Source of the DNA: Shewanella litoralis | Lineage (GTDB): Bacteria > Pseudomonadota > Gammaproteobacteria > Enterobacterales > Shewanellaceae | Assembly (NCBI RefSeq): GCF_009828585.1 | Contig: NZ_WSRZ01000004.1 | Coordinates: 62,001-126,000 of the forward strand | Length of the DNA: 64,000 bases | Direction of reading: 5' to 3' | Part shown: piece after piece, positions 29,901 through 39,557 of the stretch | How the letters are laid out: the number at the start of each line of letters is the position of its first letter | How positions within the stretch are numbered: the first letter of the stretch is position 1 | Notes under the pieces: model-generated | What the model saw: the letters and a program-made list of their open reading frames with translations, nothing else | What the model was told of the DNA's origin: nothing | The model's database searches: none | Position numbers and translations under genes: made by a program

Positions 29901-31812
29901 GGAAGCGGTCTTGACTGTCGGCAAGGTTCTCAGTGGCAGCACCTTGTACTGTCATTAAGAAGTCTAAAATCCAGAATGTGGCGCCGTCATTGGTTTTCAC
30001 TTCATAAGGACGTTCATTAATCACGCGTAGACCAAAGTTTTCAAGCATTGGTAATACGTCAGATAAATGAATTGGTTCGTCTTTATGGAATAGTTTCAAA
30101 CGAACTTTATTGTCGTTTAACGCTGACTCTTGTGGCTGATAAAACAACATGCCCAACTTATGGTCGTCGTCTAATGCTTCTAAATGTTGCATATCGACTA
30201 CGGCAGAGCTTGGCAATACATCGTCTTTATAACTTGGCGGAAACGCATTTAAATAGCGTTTAGTTAACCCAGTACCCGATTGTTCACCAAGGGCATTATT
30301 TAATGCGGTGTGTAATTTATCGTCCCACGAGCGAGCTGCTTCGATAAGATTTTTTTCAATCGCGGCCACATCAACATCCATATCGTTATTATCAACTTTG
30401 ATAATGTAGTGAGTACGAGCCAAAGTCGACTCTGAGAAATACGTGGTGAACTCAACATCTTCATTGCTTTTGAAGTGTTGTGCCAAAATACGCTGTGTGT
30501 CTTGGCGTAACTTAGTGTTGTAACGGTCTTTAGAAACGTACACTAAACACGAAAAGAAACGACCAAAACCGTCTTTGCGCACAAACAGCTTTAGCTTGTC
30601 GCGATCTTGCATTTCTAATACGCCATGGGCCATATTAGCAAGCTGATGATCTTTAGCTTGGATTAGCTCATCACGAGGTAAATTCTCAAGAATGTTCATC
30701 AAGGCTTTATAATCGTGCGAGCGCGGTGTTAACCCAGAGTTATCAAGGATACGTTGCACTTTCTCACCCAATAATGGGATTTCACGCGGGCTGCGGTTAT
30801 AAAGGTTCGAGGCATATAAACCAATAAAGCGGTCTTCACCAATCACGTTGCCTTTTTTGTCAAAACGCTTAACGCCTACATAGTCGACATAAGCTGGGCG
30901 ATGCACACGGCTTTTAGCTGAACTCTTGGTCAATACTAATAAGGTTTCATCTAAGGCTTCTTTACGCGCTGAGTCAGACAAGGTCGACAATAAAAGACCT
31001 CGTTCGCTGTGAGATGCTTTAGAGCGATTCATTAACCCAAGGCTTGAGTCTAAATCAGGCACCAGCTCAACATCGCCTTCAACGCGCTTTAAGTCGTAAT
31101 AACGGTAGCCAAGCAAGGTGAAATGGTGATTGTTTAAGTAATTTAAAAAATCAACCGACTCTTGTAATTCTGCTTTATTACCCGGAAATGGCCGTGACGG
31201 CAATTGCTTAATCGTGTCAGTTAATTTATCCGTCATTAACTGCCAGTCATTGACTGACGCTGCAACATCTGCAAGTACCGACTGTATTTCTTTTTCTATA
31301 ATTTTAATGTCGGTATCGCTGTTTTGCTTATCAATCTCAATCAAAAATACCGCAACATTACCGCTGTCTTCTGCTGCATCATTTAAAAATGATACATCGG
31401 TGACAGCATTGTTGTTGCGGATCACGGCTAATGGCGTATGTAACATCACGTGAGCAGTAATGCCCATGCGGTTTAGCGCCATGGTTAATGAGTCAACTAA
31501 GAAAGGCATATCAGATTGAATGACTTCAATAATGGTATGTGTTGACTGCCAGCCATGTTTTGCTTGGCTTGGATTAAACACCCGGATATGGGTTTTGTCT
31601 GTTGATGTTTTATTTAGGGCATTCCACAGGCTCACAACTGCACCATATAAATCACTGTCATTACGCGCATTGAGATCGTCTTTTGACATATGGGCATAGA
31701 GGCAATTAGCAAATTGCTCAACTTGTTTGGCTTGAGAATTAGGGATTTTTGTGTGAATTAAATTGACTACATTTTCAAGTAGTACAGAAGGCATTGCATC
31801 TTTCAAGGCCAT
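26968..31812 (-). CDS. gdhB: NAD-specific glutamate dehydrogenase, large (180-kDa) type
   Basis: Catabolic enzyme converting glutamate to 2-oxoglutarate and ammonia with NAD+. At 1614 residues it matches the L-GDH180 family (Pseudomonas and Streptomyces enzymes are about 1620-1650). The N-terminal third carries regulatory ACT-like segments; the catalytic core holds [46 protein letters not shown] and [13 protein letters not shown], then [16 protein letters not shown] for nucleotide binding; a helical C-terminal domain follows. Monocistronic, with its own promoter region and a terminator. Confidence 0.95.
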   Translation of the reverse strand: [1614 protein letters not shown]

Positions 31813-32091
31813 GTTGCAGATTCCTTAAGCGTCTATGGCAGCGCTCTTATCATTATATGGATGCTTCGGCTTGTTGATTCGGTCGGTCCGATTCATTGGT
31901 ATTTTTTATCACGTAAATAACTGTTTTGCGTTTTACAAAAGGATCCCATGTCTGAGATCTGCTGCAAAGTTTATTACTAAATTGCTGCTATATCGAGGAA
32001 AATTTTAGTGGTACATCCTCTATAAATCCAGTTGTCAGCATAGATTAGTGTTTAAAATGACATTTAAGTCGATTGCACAGAGTAACTATGC
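31813..32091. other. Upstream region of gdhB, no gene seen
   Basis: About 280 bp between the RND-gene terminator and the gdhB start. It should hold the gdhB promoter. Tandem-like GATTCGGTCGGTCCGATTC near 31877 is the only notable string; no recognised regulator site could be assigned. Confidence 0.55.
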
Positions 32092-32125
32092 AAAACAAAA
32101 AAGGGAGCTAAGCTCCCTTTTTATT
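32092..32125. terminator. Intrinsic terminator of the RND operon
   Basis: AAAAAGGGAGC TAA GCTCCCTTTTT is a strong GC stem with A and T runs on both sides. It lies 18 nt past the RND gene stop on the minus strand. Confidence 0.92.
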
Positions 32126-32142
32126 TTAATTGCATGTATTGT

Positions 32143-34449
32143 TTACTTTTTTCGCCAGAACATAGCCGAAAGTGCTGGTAGAATAATAATTGCACCTAAC
32201 ATATTTACTAAAAACATAAAGGTAAGCAAAATTCCCATGTCCATTTGGAATTTAAGATCTGAGAAGAACCAAGTACTGACCCCAATGGCTAGTGTTAATC
32301 CGGTAAAGATAACCGCACTACCACGCTCAACTAACGCTTCAAAGTAAGCTTGTTGTACAGGCATACCATTGCTGAGTTTATTAGACATGGTCGATAGGAT
32401 ATAAATACCATAATCCACACCAATACCAACACCAAGAGCAATAACCGGTAAAGTACTCACCGCAAGACCAATGTCGAGCAAGGTCATTAACGCTTGTGCT
32501 AACGTAGAGACAACATACAAAGGTATGATGACCGCAATGGTGGCTTTTAGAGATTTAAAGCTAATTAAACACAATACAAACACAGCGCCATAAACGTACA
32601 ACATCATTGGAAGCTGCGCTTCACTCACCGCTTCGTTCGTTGCAGCCATAACACCAACAGGACCCGAAGCCAATTTAAACTGTAATGTGTCGCTATTAAG
32701 CTCCGCCGCAACGGCTTTCACTTTCTTAACCACAACTTCAATGGTTTCGGCCTTATGATCTTTTAGGAAAAGATACACTGGCATTACTGAACAATTACCG
32801 TTCAACAACCCAGAGGTGGTTGGTACCTGTCCCACAGCTTGCACTAAACTTGCGGTCGTGCGAGGTAAAATCTCCCAACGTGGATTGCCTTCGTTAAAGC
32901 CCGCATTCACTTTTTTAGCAACAGAAGCCAAACTGGCCGTTGATTCAACACCCGGTGTATTGGCAACCATCCATTCAAATTGGTCAATTTGAGTCAATAC
33001 AGAGTGGTAGGTACAGGCTTCAGGGGTTGCTTCAACTATCACGGTCATCACATCTGTGGTGATAGAAAAATGATCGGTGATAAAGAACGTATCTAGGTTG
33101 TAGCGTGAGTCTTGATGAAGTGCTGGTGCGCCACCCTGTAAATCACCAATCTTCATTTTTGTCGATTGCTGAAAACCAATACCGTACAACACCGCAGTTG
33201 AAATCAACACAATGACAGCATATTTCGGCGTGGCAAAGTTTGATAACCAACGCCACATATTTTCAATCTTCTGGCGTTTTTCAGGATTGTCTTGCTTATT
33301 CGGTAATTCAAAATAGGAAATCACCAATGGCAGCAAAATAAGGTTGGTTAAAATGATCACTGCCACACCTAACGAGGCAGAAATAGCAAGCTCACGAATA
33401 ATACCGATATCAATCGCTAACAAGGTTAAAAAGCCAACCGTGTCAGATAATAATGCAACACCACCTGGCACCAACAGACTTCTAAATGCTGACGCTGAAG
33501 CTGCTTTAGTCGTTTGGCCGTCAAGTACACGGCGACGCACAGCATTGATCATCTGTACCCCGTGACTCACCCCAATGGCAAATACCAAAAAGGGTACCAA
33601 AATCGACATGGGATCAAGGCCAAACCCAACCACAGTGAGTAAACCTAACTGCCAACACACCGCCACTAAACTACACACTAAAGGCAAAACGGTTAACATG
33701 ATGGATTTAGAGAACAGGTAAACCATGACCGCTGTGATGACGATGGCGATTAAGAAGAACAACAGTACGCCTTTGGCGCCTTCTGCTACATCACCCGCCA
33801 TTTTGGCAAAACCGATAATATGGATTTTTATCTTATCGTTTTCAAACTTACCGCGCAGTTCTTGTTCTAATTGGTTGGCAAACGCAATGGTATCAATGGC
33901 CTTCCCCGTTTGTGGGTCAAACTCCATCAACTGTGCTGACACCATTGCAGACGTATAATCATTACCGATCAGGCGACCAACAATGCCCGCTTTTTCAATG
34001 TTATCGCGAACAATTTGTAAGCTGTAATCATCATTACGAAAATCTGCTGGGATCACCGGACCACCGGCAAAGCCGTCTTCGACCACTTCGGTGAAACGAG
34101 TGGAAGGTGAAAAAAGCGATTTAACTTGTGAGCGCTCTACACCAGGAATGAAAAATAATTGATCGTGGACATTTTTTAATGCATCAAAAAATACCGGATT
34201 AAATATATTGCCACTCGTGTCTTCAACCGCCACCATGATGCTGTTAGCACCACCAAAATCTTTTTGGTGTTTGGTGTAGGTTTGCATATACGAATGGTTT
34301 AGCGGAATATTTTTACTAAAAGCCGCATCCATTTTTAATTGGCTGGCTTGGTAACCTAAAAAAAAGGTAATAAAAATAAATGAAATAATGACCCATTTCC
34401 GATTACGGAATAAATGAGATTCGAATCCATTGACCAGTTTTTCTAACAT
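32143..34449 (-). CDS. RND superfamily (MMPL-type) transporter
   Basis: 768-residue inner-membrane protein with two repeats of one helix, a large periplasmic loop and five helices (12 helices in all). The first helix (VIISFIFITFFLGY) leads into the loop KMDAAFSKNIPLNHSYMQTY typical of the HAE2/HAE3/MMPL lineage, which moves lipids, hopanoids or other hydrophobic molecules rather than drugs. Motifs in the helix bundles include FAIGVSHGVQMINAVRR and GVGIGVDYGIYILS. Last gene of a four-gene operon with DUF1302, DUF1329 and YCF48 proteins. Substrate unknown; proton-driven export is likely. Confidence 0.9.
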   Translation of the reverse strand: MLEKLVNGFESHLFRNRKWVIISFIFITFFLGYQASQLKMDAAFSKNIPLNHSYMQTYTKHQKDFGGANSIMVAVEDTSGNIFNPVFFDALKNVHDQLFFIPGVERSQVKSLFSPSTRFTEVVEDGFAGGPVIPADFRNDDYSLQIVRDNIEKAGIVGRLIGNDYTSAMVSAQLMEFDPQTGKAIDTIAFANQLEQELRGKFENDKIKIHIIGFAKMAGDVAEGAKGVLLFFLIAIVITAVMVYLFSKSIMLTVLPLVCSLVAVCWQLGLLTVVGFGLDPMSILVPFLVFAIGVSHGVQMINAVRRRVLDGQTTKAASASAFRSLLVPGGVALLSDTVGFLTLLAIDIGIIRELAISASLGVAVIILTNLILLPLVISYFELPNKQDNPEKRQKIENMWRWLSNFATPKYAVIVLISTAVLYGIGFQQSTKMKIGDLQGGAPALHQDSRYNLDTFFITDHFSITTDVMTVIVEATPEACTYHSVLTQIDQFEWMVANTPGVESTASLASVAKKVNAGFNEGNPRWEILPRTTASLVQAVGQVPTTSGLLNGNCSVMPVYLFLKDHKAETIEVVVKKVKAVAAELNSDTLQFKLASGPVGVMAATNEAVSEAQLPMMLYVYGAVFVLCLISFKSLKATIAVIIPLYVVSTLAQALMTLLDIGLAVSTLPVIALGVGIGVDYGIYILSTMSNKLSNGMPVQQAYFEALVERGSAVIFTGLTLAIGVSTWFFSDLKFQMDMGILLTFMFLVNMLGAIIILPALSAMFWRKK

Positions 34450-34497
34450 CTTATCGGCCCTATTATTGTTGTTTTATAATCCAATCTAACCGTGAGG

Positions 34498-35508
34498 TTA
34501 GTTAAGCTGGAACAGTCCCTTAGAACCGGCAAACCATAACTGGCCTTTACTGTCCTTCGCAATTGCCACAATGTTTTCACCTTGACGTCGAGTGACGATT
34601 TCTGCTTTGGTATCGTCAACAGACAACACAACCCCAGCATTTCCCACAAGGTATAGTTCATTATTTGCAGTAACAAGCGCCCCATTGATTGACGATTCAA
34701 CGGGCAAGTCAACTTGTTGCCATTCTGATAAGCTTAAATCTGATTTAAACACATGACCACGCAGCCCCATCACGTAGATGTTGTCACCCACCTGAATGGC
34801 ATTAAACATTGATCCATCATAATCAAAATCAACTTTACTAAAGGTGTGGCCATTGTCTTCTGAAACGGCAACCATCCCTAATTCACCTACCAATAATAAA
34901 CGTTGATCAGCTAAGCGGATCAAACGATTAAAATGCGGCAATAAGGCCGAGCGTTCAGATAAATAAAGAGCCTCATCTTCCGCTTTTAGCTCATTTAAAT
35001 AAGCAATATCTTCTTCGAAGAGTAGCTCTTGATGAAACTCATCAGTCCAGGTTTTACCGCCATCTGCTGTTCGATAAAATAACCCATAAGCCCCAACCGC
35101 AATACCATCATTAGCCGTATAAAAACGCACATCTAACAAAGGTTTTTCAATCTCAGTTGATTGCATTTGTAACGACCAGGTTTCACCACCGTCTTCGGTA
35201 TGAATAATTGTCGCATCATGGCCTACCGCCCAGCCTTTATTCGCATCGAAAAAAAACACTTTGGTTAACTGAGTTAATACTGGAGTGGCAACTTGTTGCC
35301 ATTGACCATTTTTAAGCAGTAACACATTGCCACGTTGCCCTACGGCAACGAGATGGTCGCCTGCATTGGCGATATCAAGTAATAAAGAGGATTGAGCTAA
35401 AGGCTGAATTTGAACAGTGAGTGGGTCTAGTTGGGCATTAACTGAAGCAGTATATAAACATGCACTAATCCCAATTGCCACTGCACTGCGAAGCATGCTA
35501 AACGTCAT
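34498..35508 (-). CDS. YCF48-like beta-propeller periplasmic protein
   Basis: 336 residues with a signal peptide (to about residue 25, cleaved after VNA) and repeated BNR/YCF48-type blades: KGWAVGHDATIIHTEDGGETW, DGIAVGAYGLFYRTADGGKTW, RLLLVGELGMVAVSEDNGHTF, IYVMGLRGHVFKSD. The sheets would form a seven-bladed propeller. YCF48/HCF136 is a photosystem II assembly factor, but bacterial relatives in non-photosynthetic species occur with RND transporters and likely serve as assembly or adaptor proteins in the envelope. ATG 35508 follows AAGGAAG. Confidence 0.85.
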   Translation of the reverse strand: MTFSMLRSAVAIGISACLYTASVNAQLDPLTVQIQPLAQSSLLLDIANAGDHLVAVGQRGNVLLLKNGQWQQVATPVLTQLTKVFFFDANKGWAVGHDATIIHTEDGGETWSLQMQSTEIEKPLLDVRFYTANDGIAVGAYGLFYRTADGGKTWTDEFHQELLFEEDIAYLNELKAEDEALYLSERSALLPHFNRLIRLADQRLLLVGELGMVAVSEDNGHTFSKVDFDYDGSMFNAIQVGDNIYVMGLRGHVFKSDLSLSEWQQVDLPVESSINGALVTANNELYLVGNAGVVLSVDDTKAEIVTRRQGENIVAIAKDSKGQLWFAGSKGLFQLN

Positions 35509-35560
35509 ACAAACTTCCTTAACAATGAAGGGGCGCTAAGCGCCCCAATTTTACGGCTAA

Positions 35561-36925
35561 TTAACGAATACCGGCACGTCTTAGTGCATCTGGGGTAAAG
35601 TTAGATTCTGAAAGTGACGCATCAAAATTGTACATGCGGCCTTCGTTGTCTAATCCCATTGCTAAGTAACGACGTGATTGTAAATCGTGGAATACTTCTA
35701 ACGTACTCCAATTTGTTAATGCATCATAGTAGTTAATGGTATGTGCAACACCAACACGATATAGCTCGTCACGGTTGTCGTACATATCTGTTAATGATAC
35801 CTGCCATGAATCTTCGTCAATATAGAACACTCGAGATTTATAGATGTGACGCATACCGTCTTTCAACGTTGCTTTCACTTCCCAAACACGATGTTTTTCA
35901 TAACGCGCATATTCAGGGTTAATATGGCCAGGTTTTAAAATTTGGTCATACTTTAATTTGTCTGAATGCAGCTTATAATCATTGTAAGGAATATAAACTT
36001 CTTTTTTACCCACGAGTTCCCAGTTGTAACGCGATGGAGAACCGTTGAACATATCGAAGTCATCTGTGGTTCTTAATCCGTCAGACACTGTGCCTGGCGT
36101 ATCAAAAGCTACGTTTGGCGCTTTACGAACGCGGCGCTGCCCTGTGTTATAGGTCCATGCCTGGCGAGGTAAAGCCTCTTGGTCCATGGTTTCTTTAACT
36201 AACAATGCCGTACCCGCTAAACGAGCTGGTTGCGTAACCACTTGTTTGAAGTAAAACAAGGTATTGGTTTCTTTCAACTTGTCTAGAGTAATTTCTGGAC
36301 GAGTATATTCAAAACGAATTTCTTCAGCATTTTCAACTAGGGTATAAGAACCAGTAGAAGTTGGTGCTGCTTGGCTACGGTAAGTTTCTACATCCACACC
36401 ACGATAACGCAAAATGTGGTTCCAAATGACTTCTAAACCATTAGCTGGGATAGGAAATGGCGCGCCAATTGTTGCACCCGAAATACCATTACCTTGTGAC
36501 ACCAACTCAGCGCTAAGCGCATTTTTTTTGGTTGCATCGTAAACATACTGAGGAACAGATGCACTACGGCGAGTTTGATACACATTCATTTGGTACGTAT
36601 CTGGATAAAGCTCAAATAGCTTGTTTTGCCCAGGCGTTAAAAATTCAGCATATTGTGCTTTATTAGCATTGGTAATAGTAAATAAAATTTTATCTTCAGG
36701 AAACGGATCTGGGTGGTGCATTCCTTTAGTGTAACCGGCAACAGGCTTAGTAATACCACCATCCCAAGCGGGGATTGAACCATCGGCATTCGCCGCTTTT
36801 TCAGCCCCTAAAGGAGTCAAGGTGGTACCTAATTTGTCAGCGTCAGCTTGTGATACTTTCGCCAGCGCAGCAGGTGCACCGAGTGCCATAATCACTGCTG
36901 CCGATAATATCGTCAATTTCTTCAT
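35561..36925 (-). CDS. DUF1329 periplasmic protein
   Basis: 454 residues from the ATG at 36925, which is better spaced from AGGA than the one at 36931. Signal peptide MKKLTILSAAVIMALGAPAALA. The body shows DUF1329 features such as GTTLTPLGAEKAANADGSIPAW near the mature N-terminus, RRVRKAPNVAFDTP and HRVWEVKATLKDGMRHIYKSR. From memory this family has a LolA/LolB-like fold able to hold lipids. It starts 13 nt after the DUF1302 gene in the same operon, pairing that is widespread. Confidence 0.88.
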   Translation of the reverse strand: MKKLTILSAAVIMALGAPAALAKVSQADADKLGTTLTPLGAEKAANADGSIPAWDGGITKPVAGYTKGMHHPDPFPEDKILFTITNANKAQYAEFLTPGQNKLFELYPDTYQMNVYQTRRSASVPQYVYDATKKNALSAELVSQGNGISGATIGAPFPIPANGLEVIWNHILRYRGVDVETYRSQAAPTSTGSYTLVENAEEIRFEYTRPEITLDKLKETNTLFYFKQVVTQPARLAGTALLVKETMDQEALPRQAWTYNTGQRRVRKAPNVAFDTPGTVSDGLRTTDDFDMFNGSPSRYNWELVGKKEVYIPYNDYKLHSDKLKYDQILKPGHINPEYARYEKHRVWEVKATLKDGMRHIYKSRVFYIDEDSWQVSLTDMYDNRDELYRVGVAHTINYYDALTNWSTLEVFHDLQSRRYLAMGLDNEGRMYNFDASLSESNFTPDALRRAGIR

Positions 36926-36938
36926 TATCATTATCCTT

Positions 36939-38987
36939 TTAGATCGAATACTTGACGTTTAAAGAGATGTAATCTCTGTCTGTCATCGCATTTGTTGTTC
37001 CTACACCACCAAAGAAGTTGTTGTAAGAAATGTCCGCGCCCCAACGACTTTGATAATCAAAGTTCAGACCGACTGCCACTGATTTTCTGCCCTCGGTAAA
37101 TAGGAACATAGGATCAGGTGTAATACCGTCAACATCATGAGAGAAAATGATGCGTGGATACATGTTTACCCCAGCAAACACGTTGTTAAAGTCAGCTTTC
37201 GCCACTAAACGATAACCCCAGGCAAAATCAGTTGGGAATGGATTAGTTTCAGGACCATTGTGTAATGCTTCAATAATACCTGGCATATCTGGATTACCGC
37301 CAGAACGAGCCGTACCAGGACCACTTAAACGCAGTTCATCAAAGCCTGGCATGTCGTGGATCCAAACACCACCCACTTCAGCAAGCATAGTTAAGTTATC
37401 TAAACCTAATGTTGGGCCAAATAAATGAGTAAATGTCATTTGTGCCTGAGTGGTATCACGCGTGATATAGCCGTCAACCGTTTCTCCAGGTGGATAAACA
37501 TCCATCTGAGATATGCCGTCAAGATCAGGACGTAAACCTGCATTGGCTAACTGCTGAGGCATTGCAGCAAACAATAATTCGACATCATCGATTTGTAATG
37601 GTTCATCAACACGATGGGCAATTTCACCCGCAACAGATGTGTCACCAACTAATGTGTTAAAGCTGAAACCATATAACTGAATGTCTTCAGGATACACAAT
37701 TTGTGATTTGGTGAAGGTTTCCATGCTCAGCAGTAAATCGCGATCGATGTTACCACCACTCGCTGCTAATCGACCATAATCACGACCAATCGCTTCTGCG
37801 GTGAAGTTTGACGCAGTACCACTGATGATAGGTCGGCGACTATGGTAGTTCATGTAATACAAACCGAATTCAGTTTCGCCTAATTCTGGTGAGTAATAAC
37901 CTAATTTAATACCATACTGGCCATCATCACTTGGATCTGCTGCATCTTGCACCAACGCAACTTTCGTTGAATATGCTGTCATGTAAGCTGCATATGCCGA
38001 GTTAAACCCTGTCGCTGCTGCCGCTTCGTATAAACGAGAATATTCAGAAATTAAAAAATCTTGGTTGATATCAGGATTAGAGTTAAATCCTAACTGAGCA
38101 TTCTGGTCGTAGCCACCAAAACCAGCAAAGTCGTTGGTTGCAAAGTTAGAGCCTGGTGTTGGAACCCAAATGCCCTGCCACTCATATTGGTAAAAAGCTT
38201 CAACGTTAAGGTTTTCAGTTAGGCCTAAAGAAGCCCAAACCATGCCTTGAGGACGAAATGCTTCTTTAAGCTCTGAACCTGGCGCATTAAGGATGTTTAA
38301 ATCAACTGCGTTGATTTCAGCAATACCATGAGAGATAAGTGCACTTTCGCCCCATGACACTACCTGACTACCCACACGTACGCTTAATGGGTTGGCGCCG
38401 TCATTTAAATCCCAGTTGCCATAAACAAATGCATCTAATAAGCGAATGTCTTTACATTGCACTTCTGATGCTTCGCTGTCTTCACACGGGTCAAACTTTT
38501 GCCCGGTTAACGGATCATTAAAATCATAGCTACCGTCATTGAGTTTACGGTCGTAAAAATACATTCCACGAAGGAATAAACCATAATTTTCGTATTTCAG
38601 TGATAACTCATGAAGACCCTTTACGATCTCAGAGGTGGTATCACCTTTTGAATACAATAAGTTACTTAAATCGTTGTTGCTCGAATATGAACCTGACTGG
38701 TCCCAAATTTGAGCCGATGTGTACTTGGTTGAACCAAATGCACCACCAAAAGCTGAATAACCAGACCAATCAAATTGAGGTTGGTTTACCTTACCAATTT
38801 GACCACTCCAATCGCGGTCAGATACGCGCCAACTAGCACCTGCTGTCCATGTTGAGTCAAATGTTCCTTGAACATCACCCCAATCAAACGAAACTGCTGA
38901 GGCTGAAGTGCTCATACCTAAACATAATGCCGACACCACCCCCAAAGCGATAGCCGACTTGTTAAATCTTTTTTTAACAATATTCAT
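36939..38987 (-). CDS. DUF1302 outer-membrane beta-barrel protein
   Basis: 682 residues: signal peptide (to about 31, ending in ASA), then VSFDWGDVQGTFDSTWTAGASWR, the usual opening of DUF1302 proteins, many alternating beta strands, and a C-terminal ISLNVKYSI ending in an aromatic-rich strand as expected for outer-membrane insertion (here final residue I, slightly atypical). GSQVVSWGESALISHG is another family block. First gene of the operon. Probably a channel or receptor for hydrophobic molecules working with the downstream DUF1329, YCF48 and RND proteins. Confidence 0.88.
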   Translation of the reverse strand: MNIVKKRFNKSAIALGVVSALCLGMSTSASAVSFDWGDVQGTFDSTWTAGASWRVSDRDWSGQIGKVNQPQFDWSGYSAFGGAFGSTKYTSAQIWDQSGSYSSNNDLSNLLYSKGDTTSEIVKGLHELSLKYENYGLFLRGMYFYDRKLNDGSYDFNDPLTGQKFDPCEDSEASEVQCKDIRLLDAFVYGNWDLNDGANPLSVRVGSQVVSWGESALISHGIAEINAVDLNILNAPGSELKEAFRPQGMVWASLGLTENLNVEAFYQYEWQGIWVPTPGSNFATNDFAGFGGYDQNAQLGFNSNPDINQDFLISEYSRLYEAAAATGFNSAYAAYMTAYSTKVALVQDAADPSDDGQYGIKLGYYSPELGETEFGLYYMNYHSRRPIISGTASNFTAEAIGRDYGRLAASGGNIDRDLLLSMETFTKSQIVYPEDIQLYGFSFNTLVGDTSVAGEIAHRVDEPLQIDDVELLFAAMPQQLANAGLRPDLDGISQMDVYPPGETVDGYITRDTTQAQMTFTHLFGPTLGLDNLTMLAEVGGVWIHDMPGFDELRLSGPGTARSGGNPDMPGIIEALHNGPETNPFPTDFAWGYRLVAKADFNNVFAGVNMYPRIIFSHDVDGITPDPMFLFTEGRKSVAVGLNFDYQSRWGADISYNNFFGGVGTTNAMTDRDYISLNVKYSI

Positions 38988-39303
38988 TTTAGTTCATCTC
39001 CGTAACCTGTTGGATTAGTTGTTATAGGAATTAAAACCAACATCTTGTTAGCCCACAGGCAACACCATTGTTACAGCATTTAACTATATTGAGCAAGGTC
39101 AAAAAAAAGAAAATGTTTAAGAAAATTAACGATGTTCAGCTAAATAACAATGAAAAAAAGCGAGGTATATTTGAATTGAGATAAACATAAAGGTTACAAA
39201 GAATGAAGCTCTAACGAAAAAAGTTTATTTTCATGCACTTATAATTAATCATACTATTAACTTTACCATAACATGAATCAATCAAACGTTTGGAGTATAT
39301 ACT
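38988..39303. other. Promoter region of the DUF1302 operon, no gene seen
   Basis: 316 bp, very A/T rich. A CGGAGATGAAC ribosome binding region precedes the DUF1302 start. No clear operator, frame or RNA gene recognised. Confidence 0.55.
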
Positions 39304-39519
39304 CTAAATTTTATTCAGTGATTTAAAGCTTCCATCATTATTTAACATTAATTTAAACCTCCCCTGGATACCTTGGGGAGTTAAAAACGCTCTAAAATAC
39401 TTACCATTGATATGCAATACTCTTCCCTGTTGATCACGCACTTCGACTTTTTCAGCAAGCCCTTGGTAGTACGGTAAAAAAGCGTCATAACTTACATTCA
39501 AAGAAAAGTATAATTCCAT
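39304..39519 (-). CDS. DUF2835 family protein
   Basis: 71 residues from the ATG at 39519, preceded by GTGGAG. It reads MELYFSLNVSYDAFLPYYQG, then VEVRDQQGRVLHINGKYFR and GIQGRFKLML, the pattern of the small DUF2835 family, which in many gammaproteobacteria lies beside pepN. No function is known. The upstream 9-codon extension would overlap the pepN terminator and is rejected. Confidence 0.85.
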   Translation of the reverse strand: MELYFSLNVSYDAFLPYYQGLAEKVEVRDQQGRVLHINGKYFRAFLTPQGIQGRFKLMLNNDGSFKSLNKI

Positions 39520-39530
39520 TGTTTTCTCCA

Positions 39531-39557
39531 CAAAAAAGGAGAGCAAGCTCTCCTTTT
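39531..39557 (-). terminator. Intrinsic terminator of pepN, abutting the DUF2835 ribosome binding site
   Basis: AAAAGGAGAGC TT GCTCTCCTTTT on the minus strand followed by TTG. The T run touches the GTGGAG of the DUF2835 gene. Confidence 0.85.
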
